DNA of 64,000 nucleotides from Pristionchus mayeri. Lineage: Eukaryota > Nematoda > Chromadorea > Rhabditida > Neodiplogasteridae. The stretch covers positions 5,559,613 to 5,623,612 of the forward strand of contig BTRK01000006.1 of assembly GCA_036245805.1 (NCBI GenBank), read 5' to 3'. Shown one piece after another: positions 9,837 to 21,600 of the stretch. Positions within the stretch are counted from its first letter, which is position 1. Each line of letters starts with the position of its first letter. The notes under the pieces are model-generated. The model did no database searches, had not been told where the DNA came from, and saw only the letters and a list, made by a program, of their open reading frames with translations. Both the position numbers and the translations under genes were made by a program.

Positions 9837-12348
9837 ATGTCGAATGCATTTCCCCCATTGAAGGGAACAATCAAGAAGACGCTGGACGAGGCCAAGCAAA
9901 CTCATCAGGACTCGTGGTACGAACACACATTAGTAAGTAATTATCAATGTATTTTACTCGTATAATGTGTGATCCATTATTTTTTTAGAAATTCGATTCG
10001 GTCATACTAGCCAATTGCAACAAGGAATGGCCTAGTTGTCAGATAGACATATTCGGAATATCTGTTCGAATTGATCTAGAGCTGGTGAATTGAAGTAATT
10101 GAGAAATATTTCCGTAATTTAAATTCCAATTTGAATAATATATTTGATAAGATTGAGTAGCAGGGCGCGAGTTTCACATGTGTATGGTTGGTGTCAATGC
10201 AGGGAGCAGTACAATTTCAACTAATAATATTTTACTTTTCTAATATTTTACAAAATTTTAATAATTACGTTAATTAAAGGAGGACTGTAGGCAAAGTTCA
10301 ACTTTGGACCCTTTCATCGCCATGACCTAGATCATCTTAAAAAATTAAATTACTATTTCTACTCTCAACAGATTTATGATTAGTTGGCTGAGTGCCATGG
10401 ACGCTTGATGGGCCAGGGAAGTGCGCGAATTCAAATGTCTTGAAGATTTGTCAAAAACTGGTGGGAATCGAACCCGCAACCTTCCGATTACGTGACGGCT
10501 GCACTACCACTGAGCTATGATAGCGATGTGTGTTCACCTCCTAGCTCGCGATATGATTTTTGGAAGGTGGAACCTCCCTTCTATCGATGTGACTACTTTG
10601 CCGAGAGTCCTCCTTTAAATAAGGACTATCAGCAAAGTTGAAATTTTGAAGTTGTCGTAACCATGACCGACCTTTGTACAACCATAAGAGATTCTGAAAG
10701 TTTCAAATGCGTATCTCTATTTTGAACCGAGTTATTATTAGTTGGCGGAATGCCAAGGAGGGCCTGAAGGGAAGGGACGTACGGGAATTCAAATATCTAG
10801 AAGATTTTTCAAAAACTGGTGGGATTAGAACCCGCAACCCTCCGATGACGCGGCGACTGCTTTACCACTTAGCTATGCGATTGACCTTTGCCTATTCTCT
10901 TAGCTCACGCTATGATCGTTGGATAATTGTCTAGGTCATGGTTATGACAGCGTCAAAAATTTAACTTTGCTGACATTCCTTCTTTAAATTATTTGCAAAT
11001 AAAGTCGAGTCTTTACCACGGATCTCCTGTAATAATGCAGGAACCAATACGACAGAAAAATATTTCGGGTCATGGATTTCGCTGAAATCAGAAGGACTGA
11101 CCAAAGCGAGGACGGCGAACACGCCTATCAAATTCATTTTTCAAAATTAGCATGTTTTGACCTACCACTTTGGAAGGCTGTATTTCGGTTAATTTTTGGC
11201 CTATAGCGACCGCATTTTTTCCAGTTGATGCGCCTTCAGGTCATCTACAAATAAGTTCACGTATGCTAAGTGGAGAAATTACGTCTTCATTTAGTTATGC
11301 TCAAAAAACTGATTTTGTGATTGTGATCTACCTTTTCTGATGCAAACTACACGATTTTTATGTTTGATTTGGATTCCCCGTCACCGGATTGGGGTATGTA
11401 TGTAGTTCGCTTTTCATAAGAGGGGGCTTATCATATCGCCACTCAGTAGGGATAATCGGAACAGATCAATTTTTTGAAAGAAACACTTTTCGGTGTATAT
11501 TTCACTTTCGGATTATGTAAATTCGCAAAGTAAGACTACTACGCGATAGCTCTTGAGCAGAACTCCAAGAATGACTAATGGGGCCAAAATGCCAAAGTTG
11601 GCCGTTTTCGAGATATGGCGTAAATACAAATTTAGTAGGACTGTGGAAGACGAGAGGACTCGCTCCACTGTAAATCTGTGATAGAGCTTTTGGCTCCATA
11701 TCTCGAAAACGGCCAACTTTGGCATTTTGGCCCCCTTAGTCATTCTTGGAGTTCTGCTCAAGAGCTATCGCGTAGTAGTCTTACTTTGCGAATTTACATA
11801 ATCCGAAAGTGAAATATACACCGAAAAGTGTTTCTTTCAAAAAAGTTCCGATTATCCCTACTGAGTGGCGATATGATAAGCCCCCTCTTATGAAAAACGA
11901 ACTACATACATACCCCAATTCGGTGACGGGGAATCCAAATCAAACATAAAAATCGTGTAGTTTGCATCAGAAAAGGTAGATCACAATCACAAAATCAGTT
12001 TTTTGAGCATAACTAAATGAAGACGTAATTTCTCCACTTAGCATACGTGAACTTATTTGTAGATGACCTGAAGGCGCATCAACTGGAAAAAATGTGGTCG
12101 CTATAGGCCAAAAATTAACCGAAATACAGCCTTCCAAAGTGGTAGGTCAAAACATGCTAATTTTGAAAAATGAATTTGATAGGCGTGTTCGCCGTCCTCG
12201 CTTTGGTCAGTCCTTCTGATTTCAGCGAAATCCATGACCCGAAATATTTTTCTATCGCAAAGTGGTCTCATTTTCCTGCGTTTTTACAGGAGATCCGTGT
12301 TACAAGGAAGAAGATGGCATTCGTCTTGCCGTCACATGCAATTGTAAG
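9837..12348 (+). CDS. Partial Cys-containing gene, 5' exons (interrupted by repeats)
   Basis: Exon 1 (9837-9932) starts at an ATG and reads MSNAFPPLKGTIKKTLDE.., ending at a good donor (TTA|GTAAGT). Exon 2 (9989-10084) follows TTTTTTAG and reads KFDSVILANCNKEWPSC.., also phase 0. A third coding piece ends at 12348 (AAG|GTGAGT) with the frame YKEEDGIRLAVTCNCK. The junction into this piece is covered by a palindromic element (11016-12300) whose own end offers a new acceptor (TTTTTACAG). The Cys spacing recalls the two larger Cys-rich genes at 39.8-58 kb, so a relative is possible. No signal peptide is visible. Later exons near 12.84-13.35 kb do not close in phase, and the gene may be broken. 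Confidence 0.4.
10274..10619. mobile_element. TIR repeat with tRNA-like core, copy 1
   Basis: The left end reads TTAAAGGAGGACTGTAGGC and continues with CAAAGTTCAACTTTGG and CATGACCTAGA. The right end finishes CCTCCTTTAAA. The same end sequence, in inverse orientation, closes the neighbouring copy, so the family has long terminal inverted repeats. The middle carries a tRNA-like stretch on the minus strand (10457-10524). No transposase frame is present. Confidence 0.7.
10457..10524 (-). pseudogene. tRNA-like sequence inside the repeat, copy 1
   Basis: On the minus strand it has the A-box-like TAGCTCAGTGGTAGTGC and a perfect B-box GGTTCGATTCC in a T arm. The anticodon position would be CGT, but the anticodon stem is mispaired at both ends and position 33 is not T. 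It is therefore tRNA-derived and probably not a working tRNA. The intact internal promoter boxes could still recruit RNA polymerase III. Confidence 0.65.
10616..10988. mobile_element. TIR repeat with tRNA-like core, copy 2
   Basis: It starts TTTAAATAAGGACTATCAGC, directly abutting copy 1, and ends GCTGACATTCCTTCTTTAAA. Its two ends are inverted versions of each other for about 60 bp, including CAAAGTT and CATGACCTAGA-like blocks. It is diverged from copy 1 but has the same order of parts, including the tRNA-like core. The tandem, end-to-end arrangement suggests insertion of one copy into the end of the other. Confidence 0.7.
10815..10880 (-). pseudogene. tRNA-like sequence inside the repeat, copy 2
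   Basis: The minus-strand reading has TAGCTAAGTGGTAAAGC and GGTTCTAATCC, so both promoter boxes carry changes relative to copy 1. The anticodon position is again CGT in a weak stem. It is more decayed than copy 1. Confidence 0.6.
11016..12300. mobile_element. 1.28 kb palindromic foldback element, TA duplication
   Basis: The two arms (about 11016-11660 and 11690-12300) are near-identical inverted copies over about 600 bp each, meeting at a short centre. The ends are CACGGATCTCCTGTA and ACAGGAGATCCGTG, flanked by TA on both sides. A single related arm lies at 15090, and a related 2.37 kb element at 32248 has CACGGGTCTCCTGTAAAA ends. It has no transposase frame. The high arm identity means either a recent origin or ongoing arm-to-arm gene conversion. 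Confidence 0.85.
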
Positions 12349-12841
12349 GTGAGTAAGAGTTAGGCCAATGGGTAATTATTCATTGCTTCATCCCTTACAC
12401 TCTCCCGCTAATATGAAAATATGAAGAACAAACTTTTTTTAAACGGAGGGACTCATGTCGATACACGAATAGACTAGTTGCGATTAGAAGGGTAAGTAGA
12501 ACGAAATGCGCTAGACGCTCAATTCCAAATTGAATTGCCCACCTGTCAAACTCATGTTGCACACCGCCTTCAATAGGCAAAAAACCAATTAATATCTTCG
12601 CAGTCAAGTGAAAAAAAAAAATCATATCGAAGTGTGCTTAACTTGATGCTGTACTCTGGCCTAACCAATACTTCATCACCAACAAAAGATAAAGATTTTG
12701 TATAATTTTAGAGGTATTCGAACTCGCTACTCTGTTTAACGGGCCAGAATACAGCAAAAAAATTTTTTCAATTCTTCACAGATCACGGTTTTTGTTAGGC
12801 AGATAAGGCTCTAATCCATACAATTCGCTCCTCATCCACAG

Positions 12842-13345
12842 GCGTAATTAGCCTGAAATTCTACCCTGGAAACCCTATTCGCGTAATTCCATCACTTTCC
12901 GGAGAGGCGACATACACGAATACCCGTTTTGAACGTTACGCCGTCTGGAGCCAACGACGATTCTGTGAGCAAAATGAATGTGCTCACCGTTTTCAGCACC
13001 TTCAATTACCCCAACACACATTGTTACAGGAAATCGAGATTTTGTTGCTGCTCCTGCTCGATTCTTAGGCGAACGGTCTCATACAAATCCATTTCCTCTA
13101 TCTATATCGGTTCACTACGCTCTCCCTGAACTCACTGTAATATACTGTAACATTGTATTTTTAGGACCTCATCATCCTTTTTTTATTTTGTGGTTGGGTA
13201 GAAATCGCGCGCTTCTTCGATCTCGAAAGTATCGGACAGAGGTACCAAATTCAGTAAGAGGGGTGAAACTATGCGATAATAGACGAGCCAGGTAATTGCT
13301 CCACTAAACTAGTGCGTTCGATTCAAGTGGAGAAATACTTTGAAA
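12842..13345 (+). other. Possible exons of unknown protein
   Basis: An acceptor (CATCCACAG) opens a frame with KFYPGNPIRVIPSLSG, and acceptor-like sites at 13026-13032 and about 13159-13165 open further short frames. The phases between them and the piece ending at 12348 do not match. They may be real exons of the 9.8 kb gene carrying errors, or chance. Confidence 0.25.
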
Positions 13346-13669
13346 TGATCGATATGATTCATTAAGGCGAAATAGAAATGACAACCAATGCATCTCGTGT
13401 TTCGCTAAACTGCCGTCAGAGGAGGTTTAGACATAAACCAGTTTCGTTTTTTTTCTAATTTTTTTTTTTTTTTTTGGCGCTACTTTTTTTTTGGCGCTGC
13501 TCGTTCGTCAATTGACAATTCATCACAATCACGTGATGAATTTTCATGAAACATATAATCTCTGGGAATGCCCATGTTCGTCGGCAGCAGTTTATGTTTT
13601 ATATTTATCTTGCCATGTGTCGGTTTCATCTAGATCCCAAAGCCACTGATTTTCCATGAAATCGATATA

Positions 13670-14462
13670 TTAGCCTGGAAAGAAAGTAATGTTAGATTTG
13701 GACCCTGATGTTTGAACCTGCCTAGTCTTCTTTGCGTTAGACATCTCAAGCTAACTTGGTAGCATGCATTAGGGGGTTACTTGGCCAATGTAAGCATATT
13801 TTCAAATCGCATCAGGCGTTATGGGTAGACGGATAAAAATAACATTTTGACAAATGTTATATTTTCACAATTTTCAAAAATGTTCTACCAATTCTGGAAA
13901 TTGTCAAATATTCGAATTTCGATGATCAAATTGCATGGTCAGAGTGCTGGACGCTACATAATTTGGTAAAAGAATTACATCCTTATTTAAATAAAATATT
14001 ATGCTGGCCATGAACGGCGCTTTCCGTTTTACTACATTTGAGATCCATATATCTATTGTGACGAATACGTGGAAATTACAACCGTTTCTGTTGACGTTCC
14101 GTGAAGGTCAAGTTTCCAAAGAAAGGTATTTTAAACAGGCTTTTGGTAGAGGATCAGATTCAAATGTTGTATAGTGATATACATATTTAGTACTCTCCAC
14201 AAATGCCATAACATTTGCCATATCTTAGCAATCCAAGGATGGCTGAGCCAAATCATAATCAGGTGAACACCCCAATGATGTATCTTTGACTTCGTCCTTT
14301 GTCTTACCAGTTGGATTGGGTTGAACTAATGCGCGACGATGGAAAGAGTATCCACGCACGCAACTAGCATAACTAACAATATGATAATCGGGCGGCAACA
14401 AAAGATGTGGCATCGCAGAATCGAAATTTAGAAAATCTAACATTACTTTCTTTCCAACCTGA
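13670..14462. mobile_element. Mariner-like nonautonomous element, 793 bp
   Basis: The ends are inverted repeats: TTAGCCTGGAAAGAAAGTAA on the left and, reversed, TCAGGTTGGAAAGAAAGTAA on the right. Both continue into TGTTAGATTT, and TA lies on each side. The AGGTTGG start and TA target are typical of mariner-type elements. Internal sequence (a GATCATCGAAATTCGAATAT-type block) is shared with the element at 51120. No DDD/E transposase was recognised, so it is probably a deletion derivative. Confidence 0.75.
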
Positions 14463-15089
14463 TAATTGGGAGAAATATCTAACTTATTATACTTTGCAAA
14501 GACACGCGTGTCCTCAAGCAGTTTACAATCACTCGCACACCGGGAAAAGAATGGAAACAACCGGTCGCATATGGAGAATCAGATTAAGAATTGAGGCTAC
14601 CGGCACCGGAATACATGAAGGAGCAGAATGAACTCAACCAGAGGTGCGAGGGGAGGGAAGGAATAGTTGTAGAAGGATGCAAAGGAGTGTCCATTGAAAC
14701 TGTGCGAGTGAGCCTGCTTTAGTAATACTGCAAAAGCATCAAGTTTCCAGGAAGCAATCCGCGAAGATTTCCTTTTTTTTGAAATAATGATAAATATAAA
14801 TTTTAACTGACGTTTTATTAGGTTAAGAATTAAGGACGCTCGAGGGAGGAGCTCAATTTGATGGTCCAGGACAAATCCATCAATTGATAATCTCGTATAA
14901 TCTCAAACAATTAATTTCCTTATTTTTTTGCCGATACCTAATACACATTGCCAATGCTAAACAAGCCTCATTTTGGGTAGACTCACAGTGAGGATGTTTT
15001 TATTCCTTTATAAAGCGAGAAACCATGCTCCCAGCGGACAAAGGTGCCTCTCCATTTTATATTGCGATTATGAAACACAATCCTTCCTA
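14463..15089. other. No gene seen
   Basis: Short frames only. The ORF crossing 14407-14631 overlaps the end of the mariner-like element and has no family motif. Confidence 0.4.
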
Positions 15090-15569
15090 TCACGGATCTC
15101 CTCTAAAAATGTAGCAAAACGAGACCCTTTTGAGACAGAAAAAAATTTTTGATCATGGATTTCGGTGAATATGTTGAGACTGGGCAACATGAGGGTGAGG
15201 ACAACGCCAATCCGCTTAATTTATCGAAATTTGCATGTTTACGGGTAGCAATGACCTACTGCTTAAAATGGCTGTATTTCGGTCAGTTTTTGACCTACAG
15301 CGAGCGAATTTTTTTAGATCGGTGCGTAATGAAATTGTCTACAAGCTGGTTAACTTATCTTCTTACAGTAATCATGAAAAAACACTTTAAATTTTCAGTT
15401 TCTCAAAAATTTTCTCTTGACAATACGATTTTTATTTCAGATTCGGATTCTGCATACTCGATTTAATCGAACAAACTTCTGATGGGTTTAGCACATCACT
15501 TTTTCGAAAACTTGCGGAGAGGGGTTCTCGAAGGTGCTGATATCAGCACCATCATCATGGTCAACTTTA
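15090..15569 (+). mobile_element. Single arm related to the 11.0 kb foldback element
   Basis: It begins TA then TCACGGATCTCCTCTAAAA, and continues with GGCTGTATTTCGGTCAGTTT, matching the left arm of the 11016 element at reduced identity. No inverted second arm follows before the hAT-like element at 15578, so it is a solo or truncated arm. Confidence 0.65.
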
Positions 15570-15577
15570 TTTTGCAC

Positions 15578-16037
15578 TAGGGATCCTAATGAGAATTCAT
15601 CGAGAAATTAGAAAAAAATCAATTATCATTTGACCACAAATGAGAAAATCCTATTTTGACTGGGAATTGTCACCAAGAACGATTTCTCGGTAAGAATTTT
15701 CACGAAACCGTTCTCATTCTCTCTCTTGTATGACCTTTCGCTCGGTCGACGCGATTCGGAAATTTCAATTATGCTTCATAGATCATATGATTTTACAGAG
15801 CAAAATGTTTCTGGATTTGCAAATATAATTGCTGTGAAACTCATTCGATTTTCTGGACCAGTCATATTAATTCTTTCTGCACAATACATCTTTGTTCTCA
15901 TCAATTTCTCAGTCGAGAAAAATTGTCTCGGTGAGAATGATCAACAATTTCTCGATTGAGAATTTTCGAATAAGAACAATTTCTCGGCGAGAAATCGAGT
16001 AAGTTTCACGAGACATTTTCTCATTTGTGGAAATCTA
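15578..16037. mobile_element. hAT-like nonautonomous element (word TTTCTC)
   Basis: Flanked by a perfect 8-bp duplication TTTTGCAC (15570-15577 and 16038-16045). The ends are imperfect inverted repeats: TAGGGATCCTAATGAG on the left and, reversed, TAGATTTCCACAAATGAG on the right. The interior is filled with TTTCTCG and CGAGAAA in both orientations. The architecture is that of the 5763 and 26906 elements but with a different repeated word. No coding capacity. Confidence 0.75.
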
Positions 16038-16045
16038 TTTTGCAC

Positions 16046-18598
16046 CAACAAGATCGGTTGAGTCAGGCTGTTGATCTCAAATATAAGATCTTAACCAAAA
16101 CCAAGAGTAGGATAGAAAGATGCGCCAGGTTTTGTTGGATTTCGTGAGGGTATATGTCAGGTAAAGCAACCATTTCTGAATTGTTCCATCTATTATGTAA
16201 GTATCTGACAGAGTATTGCTGCAAATGCGGTAGTGTACGTTTTTGTTATTCAACAATGCAAGTTGGGTTAAAACTGCAAAGCGTTGCTTCAAGCACTATT
16301 CACGATTGTTTGAAACTAGAATGGTGTGTGTACTTCATTCTAATTTAGACATTGTAAACTCGCTCTTATCTTCGTCGCCCTTGTTTTGTTTCCTAGTTAC
16401 GACGGGTTCTAGGTTGCGCATAATGGGGAAGACAACTATCTCCTTCATTCATTTCTTTACAGGTCCCTTACGGCGACACCGACTAGGCGATGACGTCGTG
16501 CGGCATCAAGATTGCGAAGAGGGGAGTGCATTCGTGGGGATTTTTTTACATAATTTCCCCCCGGAAAACTACGACCGTAGAAAATTGAGGATAAAAACGA
16601 TATCTATGTATTTCACGCAAAGCATAATTTTGTATTGGAAATAAAAGGATAATTGAAAAGTAATTCTTACCGCAGAAATCTTATATCATTTGCACGATTC
16701 AATTAATACAATTCATTGATCTTTTGAGATCAAGGAAAATAGAAAGCATAAAAAATGTCAAATTTCTCTTTGGCATACCATTTTCTCACTAGTTAGATTT
16801 TTTGATCTAATGTTATGTTGTTTTATGTTTCATCCTGCCATAATCTTTGTCAGTGTCCAAACTGACCAGTGATGTTTCAGCTTCAGATACAAAAAATTAA
16901 AATTCTTTGAGTGACCTTGGAGTCCAATACTAGTCGTCCAATACTAAAGAAATGACAATTAATCTTTTACATGTCAGTATTATATTTTCCATTGAAGACT
17001 GTTGATGTGCTGCTACTTCTTCGGCTCGCAACAAAGGAGAGAGTGAGGGAGAGGAGGTGATAGCTGCTGTCACTCATTGGAGAGGTACCAAATTTTTTTG
17101 AAAAGCCCTTACGATGCCTAAGATATCGTGTCTCGAAATCTCATGGTCGTGCGAGCTAAAGTTGTGATTTTTGAAGCGGTGGGTGTGCGGTAGTCATAGG
17201 AAAATCGGGAGCTAATGCAGCCAAAATGAAGAAGGCCAATCTCTACTTAATTCATTAGTCGCTTATGCGATATTGTGTTATGTGAAGACTGTGAATGAGG
17301 CGAGTGAAGAGGTATTCGTGTTTTTTTGAAAGAATACTCGATACGAGTAAAGGTCGACAGGTCATTTAGTTATTAGCTAAATTTGAATAGCAAAAACAAT
17401 CCACAACGGAGAGGGCCAAATTTCTAATTTATATGGCCTGATAAAGTTACGAATCTTCAGCTCCCGTTATTGTTGAAAACCTACCATACATTGAATGATA
17501 TTTATTTGAACTGTGAAACAACCTAATATCTGCTTTATTTTACCTCCGATCTCTCTGCGGTCTTCTCAATTCCTTCTCAAACCATCGGGCATGATATTCC
17601 CATAGGCGTTGGGTATACTGTAGGAGTTCGGTATGGCTACTACAGTAATTCATGGCGCACATGATTGTTGTCTGAGGAATGTGTGGAGTGGCAGTTCTGT
17701 AGAAATGCTGATGCTGCACATTTTACGTCATGTGGTGATTATGGTCGGCAAATATCCTCCAAAACACTTGAATAGTTCTTTGCCATTGTGAATTCCTCTT
17801 CTAAGGAAAAAATAAGCAAAAAATAAAATAGTATTTCGAATGTGCGATGTATTTTTAAGCGATTAGAAGTTACTCATGCTACTCGGGGATTTTCAGAAGT
17901 GTATTGGCCTTCATATTCGAATTTGAAATTATGTACTCCTTTTTGCCTAGCGGGTGATTCGATGAAGCATCCAATCATTTAATGCATTGGCGAGTGTGCG
18001 ATTGCGTAAACTCTTCATTCTCGCATAGTGATTACAAATTCCATCATTCATTTGTCCAATGCGAGCCATCTTGCTAGCTCCATATCCTATCTCGTTCCGG
18101 CACTCAGTAGTACTGAACAATCGAGGGATAGAAGACAGGGGAATGCTGAGATTTAGCATTTTGAGATAACACTTTTCGCGTGAAAACTGCTCATGTGCAC
18201 TTACTGATTCGTCGATAACTCCTCCCGAGAGTCGCAGAGGCTTCAATGCATCACCAATCGGGTTGTGAGAAAAATTGTCCGAAAATTTGTGTATACCCTT
18301 ATTCGTGATAAGGAATTCTCAAATGAGCACACTTATGGATTACTTTGCACTATTTTGCCACATCCTCTTCTGTCTTCATCTGCTCGATGAATGGAGTGAA
18401 TTGAGAGAGTGAGGGAAATAAGTCAATTTATCCTGCTCAAATATGTTATTGTATTTTTCTATATAAACTACCAAAATCAGTTTGGGTGGCTGGACTACGA
18501 GCTATAGGAATTCAGTGAAACGTACACGTTGTCTTAAAAGAATTTAAATTAACTTAAAATATTACAATCAATGTTAGCATAGCCAATCTGAAATTCAG
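16046..18598. other. No intact gene; exon-like relic near 16450
   Basis: At about 16450-16535, after TTTACAG, the sequence resembles 31385-31455 (CAG then CTT.C.TCGACTAG.CGATG.CGTCGTGC), and weaker versions lie near 9030 and 17250. These look like dispersed copies of one exon. No protein family was recognised and no gene could be joined. Confidence 0.35.
18355..18425 (+). repeat. Low-copy segment, copy 3 of 3
   Basis: Matches 640-745 and 7615-7725 in part (CCTCTTCTGTCTTCATCTG, then CGATGAATGGA, then GAGGGAAATAAG). It lies about 170 nt upstream of exon-like copy B. Confidence 0.4.
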
Positions 18599-18677
18599 GC
18601 GTAACGAAACTCGCGGCAGAGATGTTTTCTGGGACAAGCCACTCGCTGTCAATAAACCATTCCACCCGGAGATGGTG
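18599..18677 (+). pseudogene. Exon-like copy B of an unrecognised family
   Basis: Bounded by a good acceptor (AAATTCAG) and donor (GTG|GTGAGT). The frame reads RGRDVFWDKPLAVNKPFHPE. It is the cleanest copy of the family also seen at 7130 and in the 29.6-32.2 kb palindrome. A following conserved piece (about 18766-18810) reads KLDELEKQEKAGW. The splice signals here are intact, so this copy could belong to a live gene that I cannot complete. Confidence 0.45.
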
Positions 18678-21600
18678 GTGAGTAATAGGGTACGGATAGT
18701 ATTCGATTAGTGGAGTTTTTGATATTCATGAAACGGTTTGAGTGAAACACTGCCCGGCTCCTTTCATGTAAAACTAGATGAACTGGAGAAGCAAGAAAAA
18801 GCGGGGTGGTTGGATATTTTTGTTAATAATTATCATCCCAAGTTGATAATCGTGACCCGGGCGCGCTATAGTATCAGGAAGGACAACCTGTGCATGCAGT
18901 ACGATGCTTTGAAATTTTTTTATCATTGTGTTTTTTTCTCATACAATTTATCCCGGGTGAGTTGCTGATTTTATTTGTGATTGCCTCAATGACGCGGAAG
19001 TTACTATCTGACCGCATTTTCTGTAGTTCTAATAGAGTTTGTGAAGCGGGAATTTTGTGGGAAACTTTCATTAACATTTTCTGTTGTATTAATAATTGTT
19101 GGTTTGCGAAGCAGACTAGACGAGCGGATTTACGACCTTTGTCATTTGCACGAAACAAGTCGTACAAATCAATGAATTAAATAGACATTATTCGTCGGTT
19201 ACCATTGAAATAATTGAACCCCTTCTTTATTTTGAATGATTTTCCCCGGCATGCGTAGATCTGTTGAATGCAATCAAAATGCACGGTTTGATCTCTATTA
19301 TCTGATCAGTGACATTGCGGACTTTGTGAACTGAAGTTTCACGGACAGTAAACAACTTGATTTCTTTTTGAAATGCACTGATCGTATTTTTTTGCTTTCA
19401 AGAAAATCAAATAAAGTTATTTTTTTCACTCGCATCTTTCTCTTCTTCACGCCATCACATCGCCAAGTTTGTATCGACATGAGATCTGCAAATGTACGAA
19501 ATAAGGAAAAACTAGTCTTCGTAATTTCGCACCTCCTAGAACACATCGCACCCTGATCATTCTGGTTTCACACACTCTTGAAAAGCACTCAAATGAAAAC
19601 GCTCCAATGTCAGTCGGGAAAGGATCTCTAATTAAACTATTTATAAAGCAACCAGAATCAATGTTTTTGCAATGTTGACAGTATTCGTGAATCCTCGTGG
19701 TCTAATTCTAGCTTGCTCCTAATATTTTACCCGAAGCACTCTCCAATCGCATGCGATTAAATGTCGATTGGTAAGGTCAGAGTAGGTTGATAAAAAGTGC
19801 CAAAGTCCACACTCAGCTATACATTAAATTGCATTTTAACTGAAAACAATGAATCGATTGGTTCATTGCTGAACCCTCTGTGAAGTCCAAACGTGTGCAA
19901 CATGCGATTCACGGGTGGGAATTTTATTAATAAATCATCTTGCACGTTTCGCTACACTAACTCTTTTAATCGGGAACACTTAGGCTATCAGCTCAGTGTC
20001 GATCAAAATCGGTATGTTTCACTCGCTTTCTCACGTTTTCCATCAAGCGAGAGAATGAGCACTGTTTCTAAGGTGGAAAAGCAGTCCCTCAACCGTCCTT
20101 CTTCCGGTAGAGCTGCCGAGTATGTATCTCCCCTACTGTCTCTCAGAGGAGGCAACCGAGGGAGAATGACTATGTTTGCAGCTATTTTGTTAAATACTAA
20201 TACGAATTGGAATTTATAAAAACAACGTTCGCTTGAAAATCGCACATGCGAATTTTATGATACTCCAAGCAGTTTAGTCCTCGGCAATCGAACATTTTCC
20301 AATACCACGAAGGATTTTGAGAATCTATCCGGTTGGAATAAATCCGGTTGGAATGAACTTCTTTGTTTTTTTTTTTTTTTTTAAATTGACGAAACGTCTC
20401 TTTTATTTCCAGATTGTCATTCAGGAGCCTCTTCTGCAAAATATCGATTACACGAAGATATATTGTAACCGTCGAGCATTGATTGATACTTAGAAGTAGA
20501 ATGGGGTGATCAATAAGGTCGCAGTTCAATTCTACTCGTATTCACATTCAATTTCATCAATCGATTTCTACCGTACTTCAATAGTTCTCAGATGGACTGA
20601 TGCGGAAGTTCCAATTGGCCAGTCAGGCGAATCTCCGTCTTCTTGGGATGAGGGAAATCGTCTACGGACTAGGGTTTCCATTTTCAGGTAAACTGTGACC
20701 TGTTCAGGTAAAAATGATCGGGCGGAATTACCTGATCAGGTCATTCAAATTAAATATACCTGACCATGTAATTGTCCTTTGTTGCCTGTTCTGGTAATTC
20801 TGGGGTTTTATCCCTCGTTAAAAATCTCAATTAGCGGCTATCAAGAGAGTACTACGTAGTACGGATTCTCTTGATTGCTGGTCATTGAGCTTTTTTTATA
20901 TTAAACGCATCAAAGAAGTGGGTTCGGAGAAATGAAGCTTGTGATCGTCTCTAGACACGTTTGGGGTTTCAGTAGTACATTACGATCGTGAAGTAATGAA
21001 TAAGATCGAGATATTGCTTCCGAAACAAGGTTAGATCTTCTTTACAAATCACATAGTCCCGGGTTGGGAATACATATTTTTGTTGATTTTCATAAATTAT
21101 ATTTCTAAACTAGAGAAAACCGCCATATTACTATCGACGAACCGTCATTTACTGGATAAGAGTATATTGAATCACAGAGTCGCGGGATATTATTATCTGT
21201 TCAGGCAAGGACGTCTGGCGCTCAAGTCACTGACTCAATGCCTCTACACTGGGAGAAACGGCTAATGGAAGATATAGCCTTCTTGATCGTGTCAGCAATT
21301 TTTTTCTGAACAATTATAATCAACACTCGTATGCATTGTATCTTCGTCCAGAGCCGACGATGGTAGCTGATCCATCGTGATACGCGTTCCATTCTTTGCA
21401 CGATGACGTAATTGCTGAAGAATAAGCACTATTTGACGAGGAATGATGTTGCCGTCGACCGGAAACGCATCCTAGAACTATATGAGGAGGTGAGTAATGG
21501 AAAACAATTTGCAAAATAAAAATAAATAAATAAGATTCGAATTTATTATTCGAATTTATTAAAGGCAATCCATTCCAGCTATAAGTTCATTATGCTCATA

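Noticed and set aside
14225..14560. Minus-strand frame of 111 codons
   Set aside because: Overlaps the right end of the mariner-like element and has no recognised motif.
20665..20815. Possible fourth hAT-like MITE with CAGGTAA/TTACCTG words
   Set aside because: Word clustering is real, but no target duplication or good inverted ends could be found, so it is not called.
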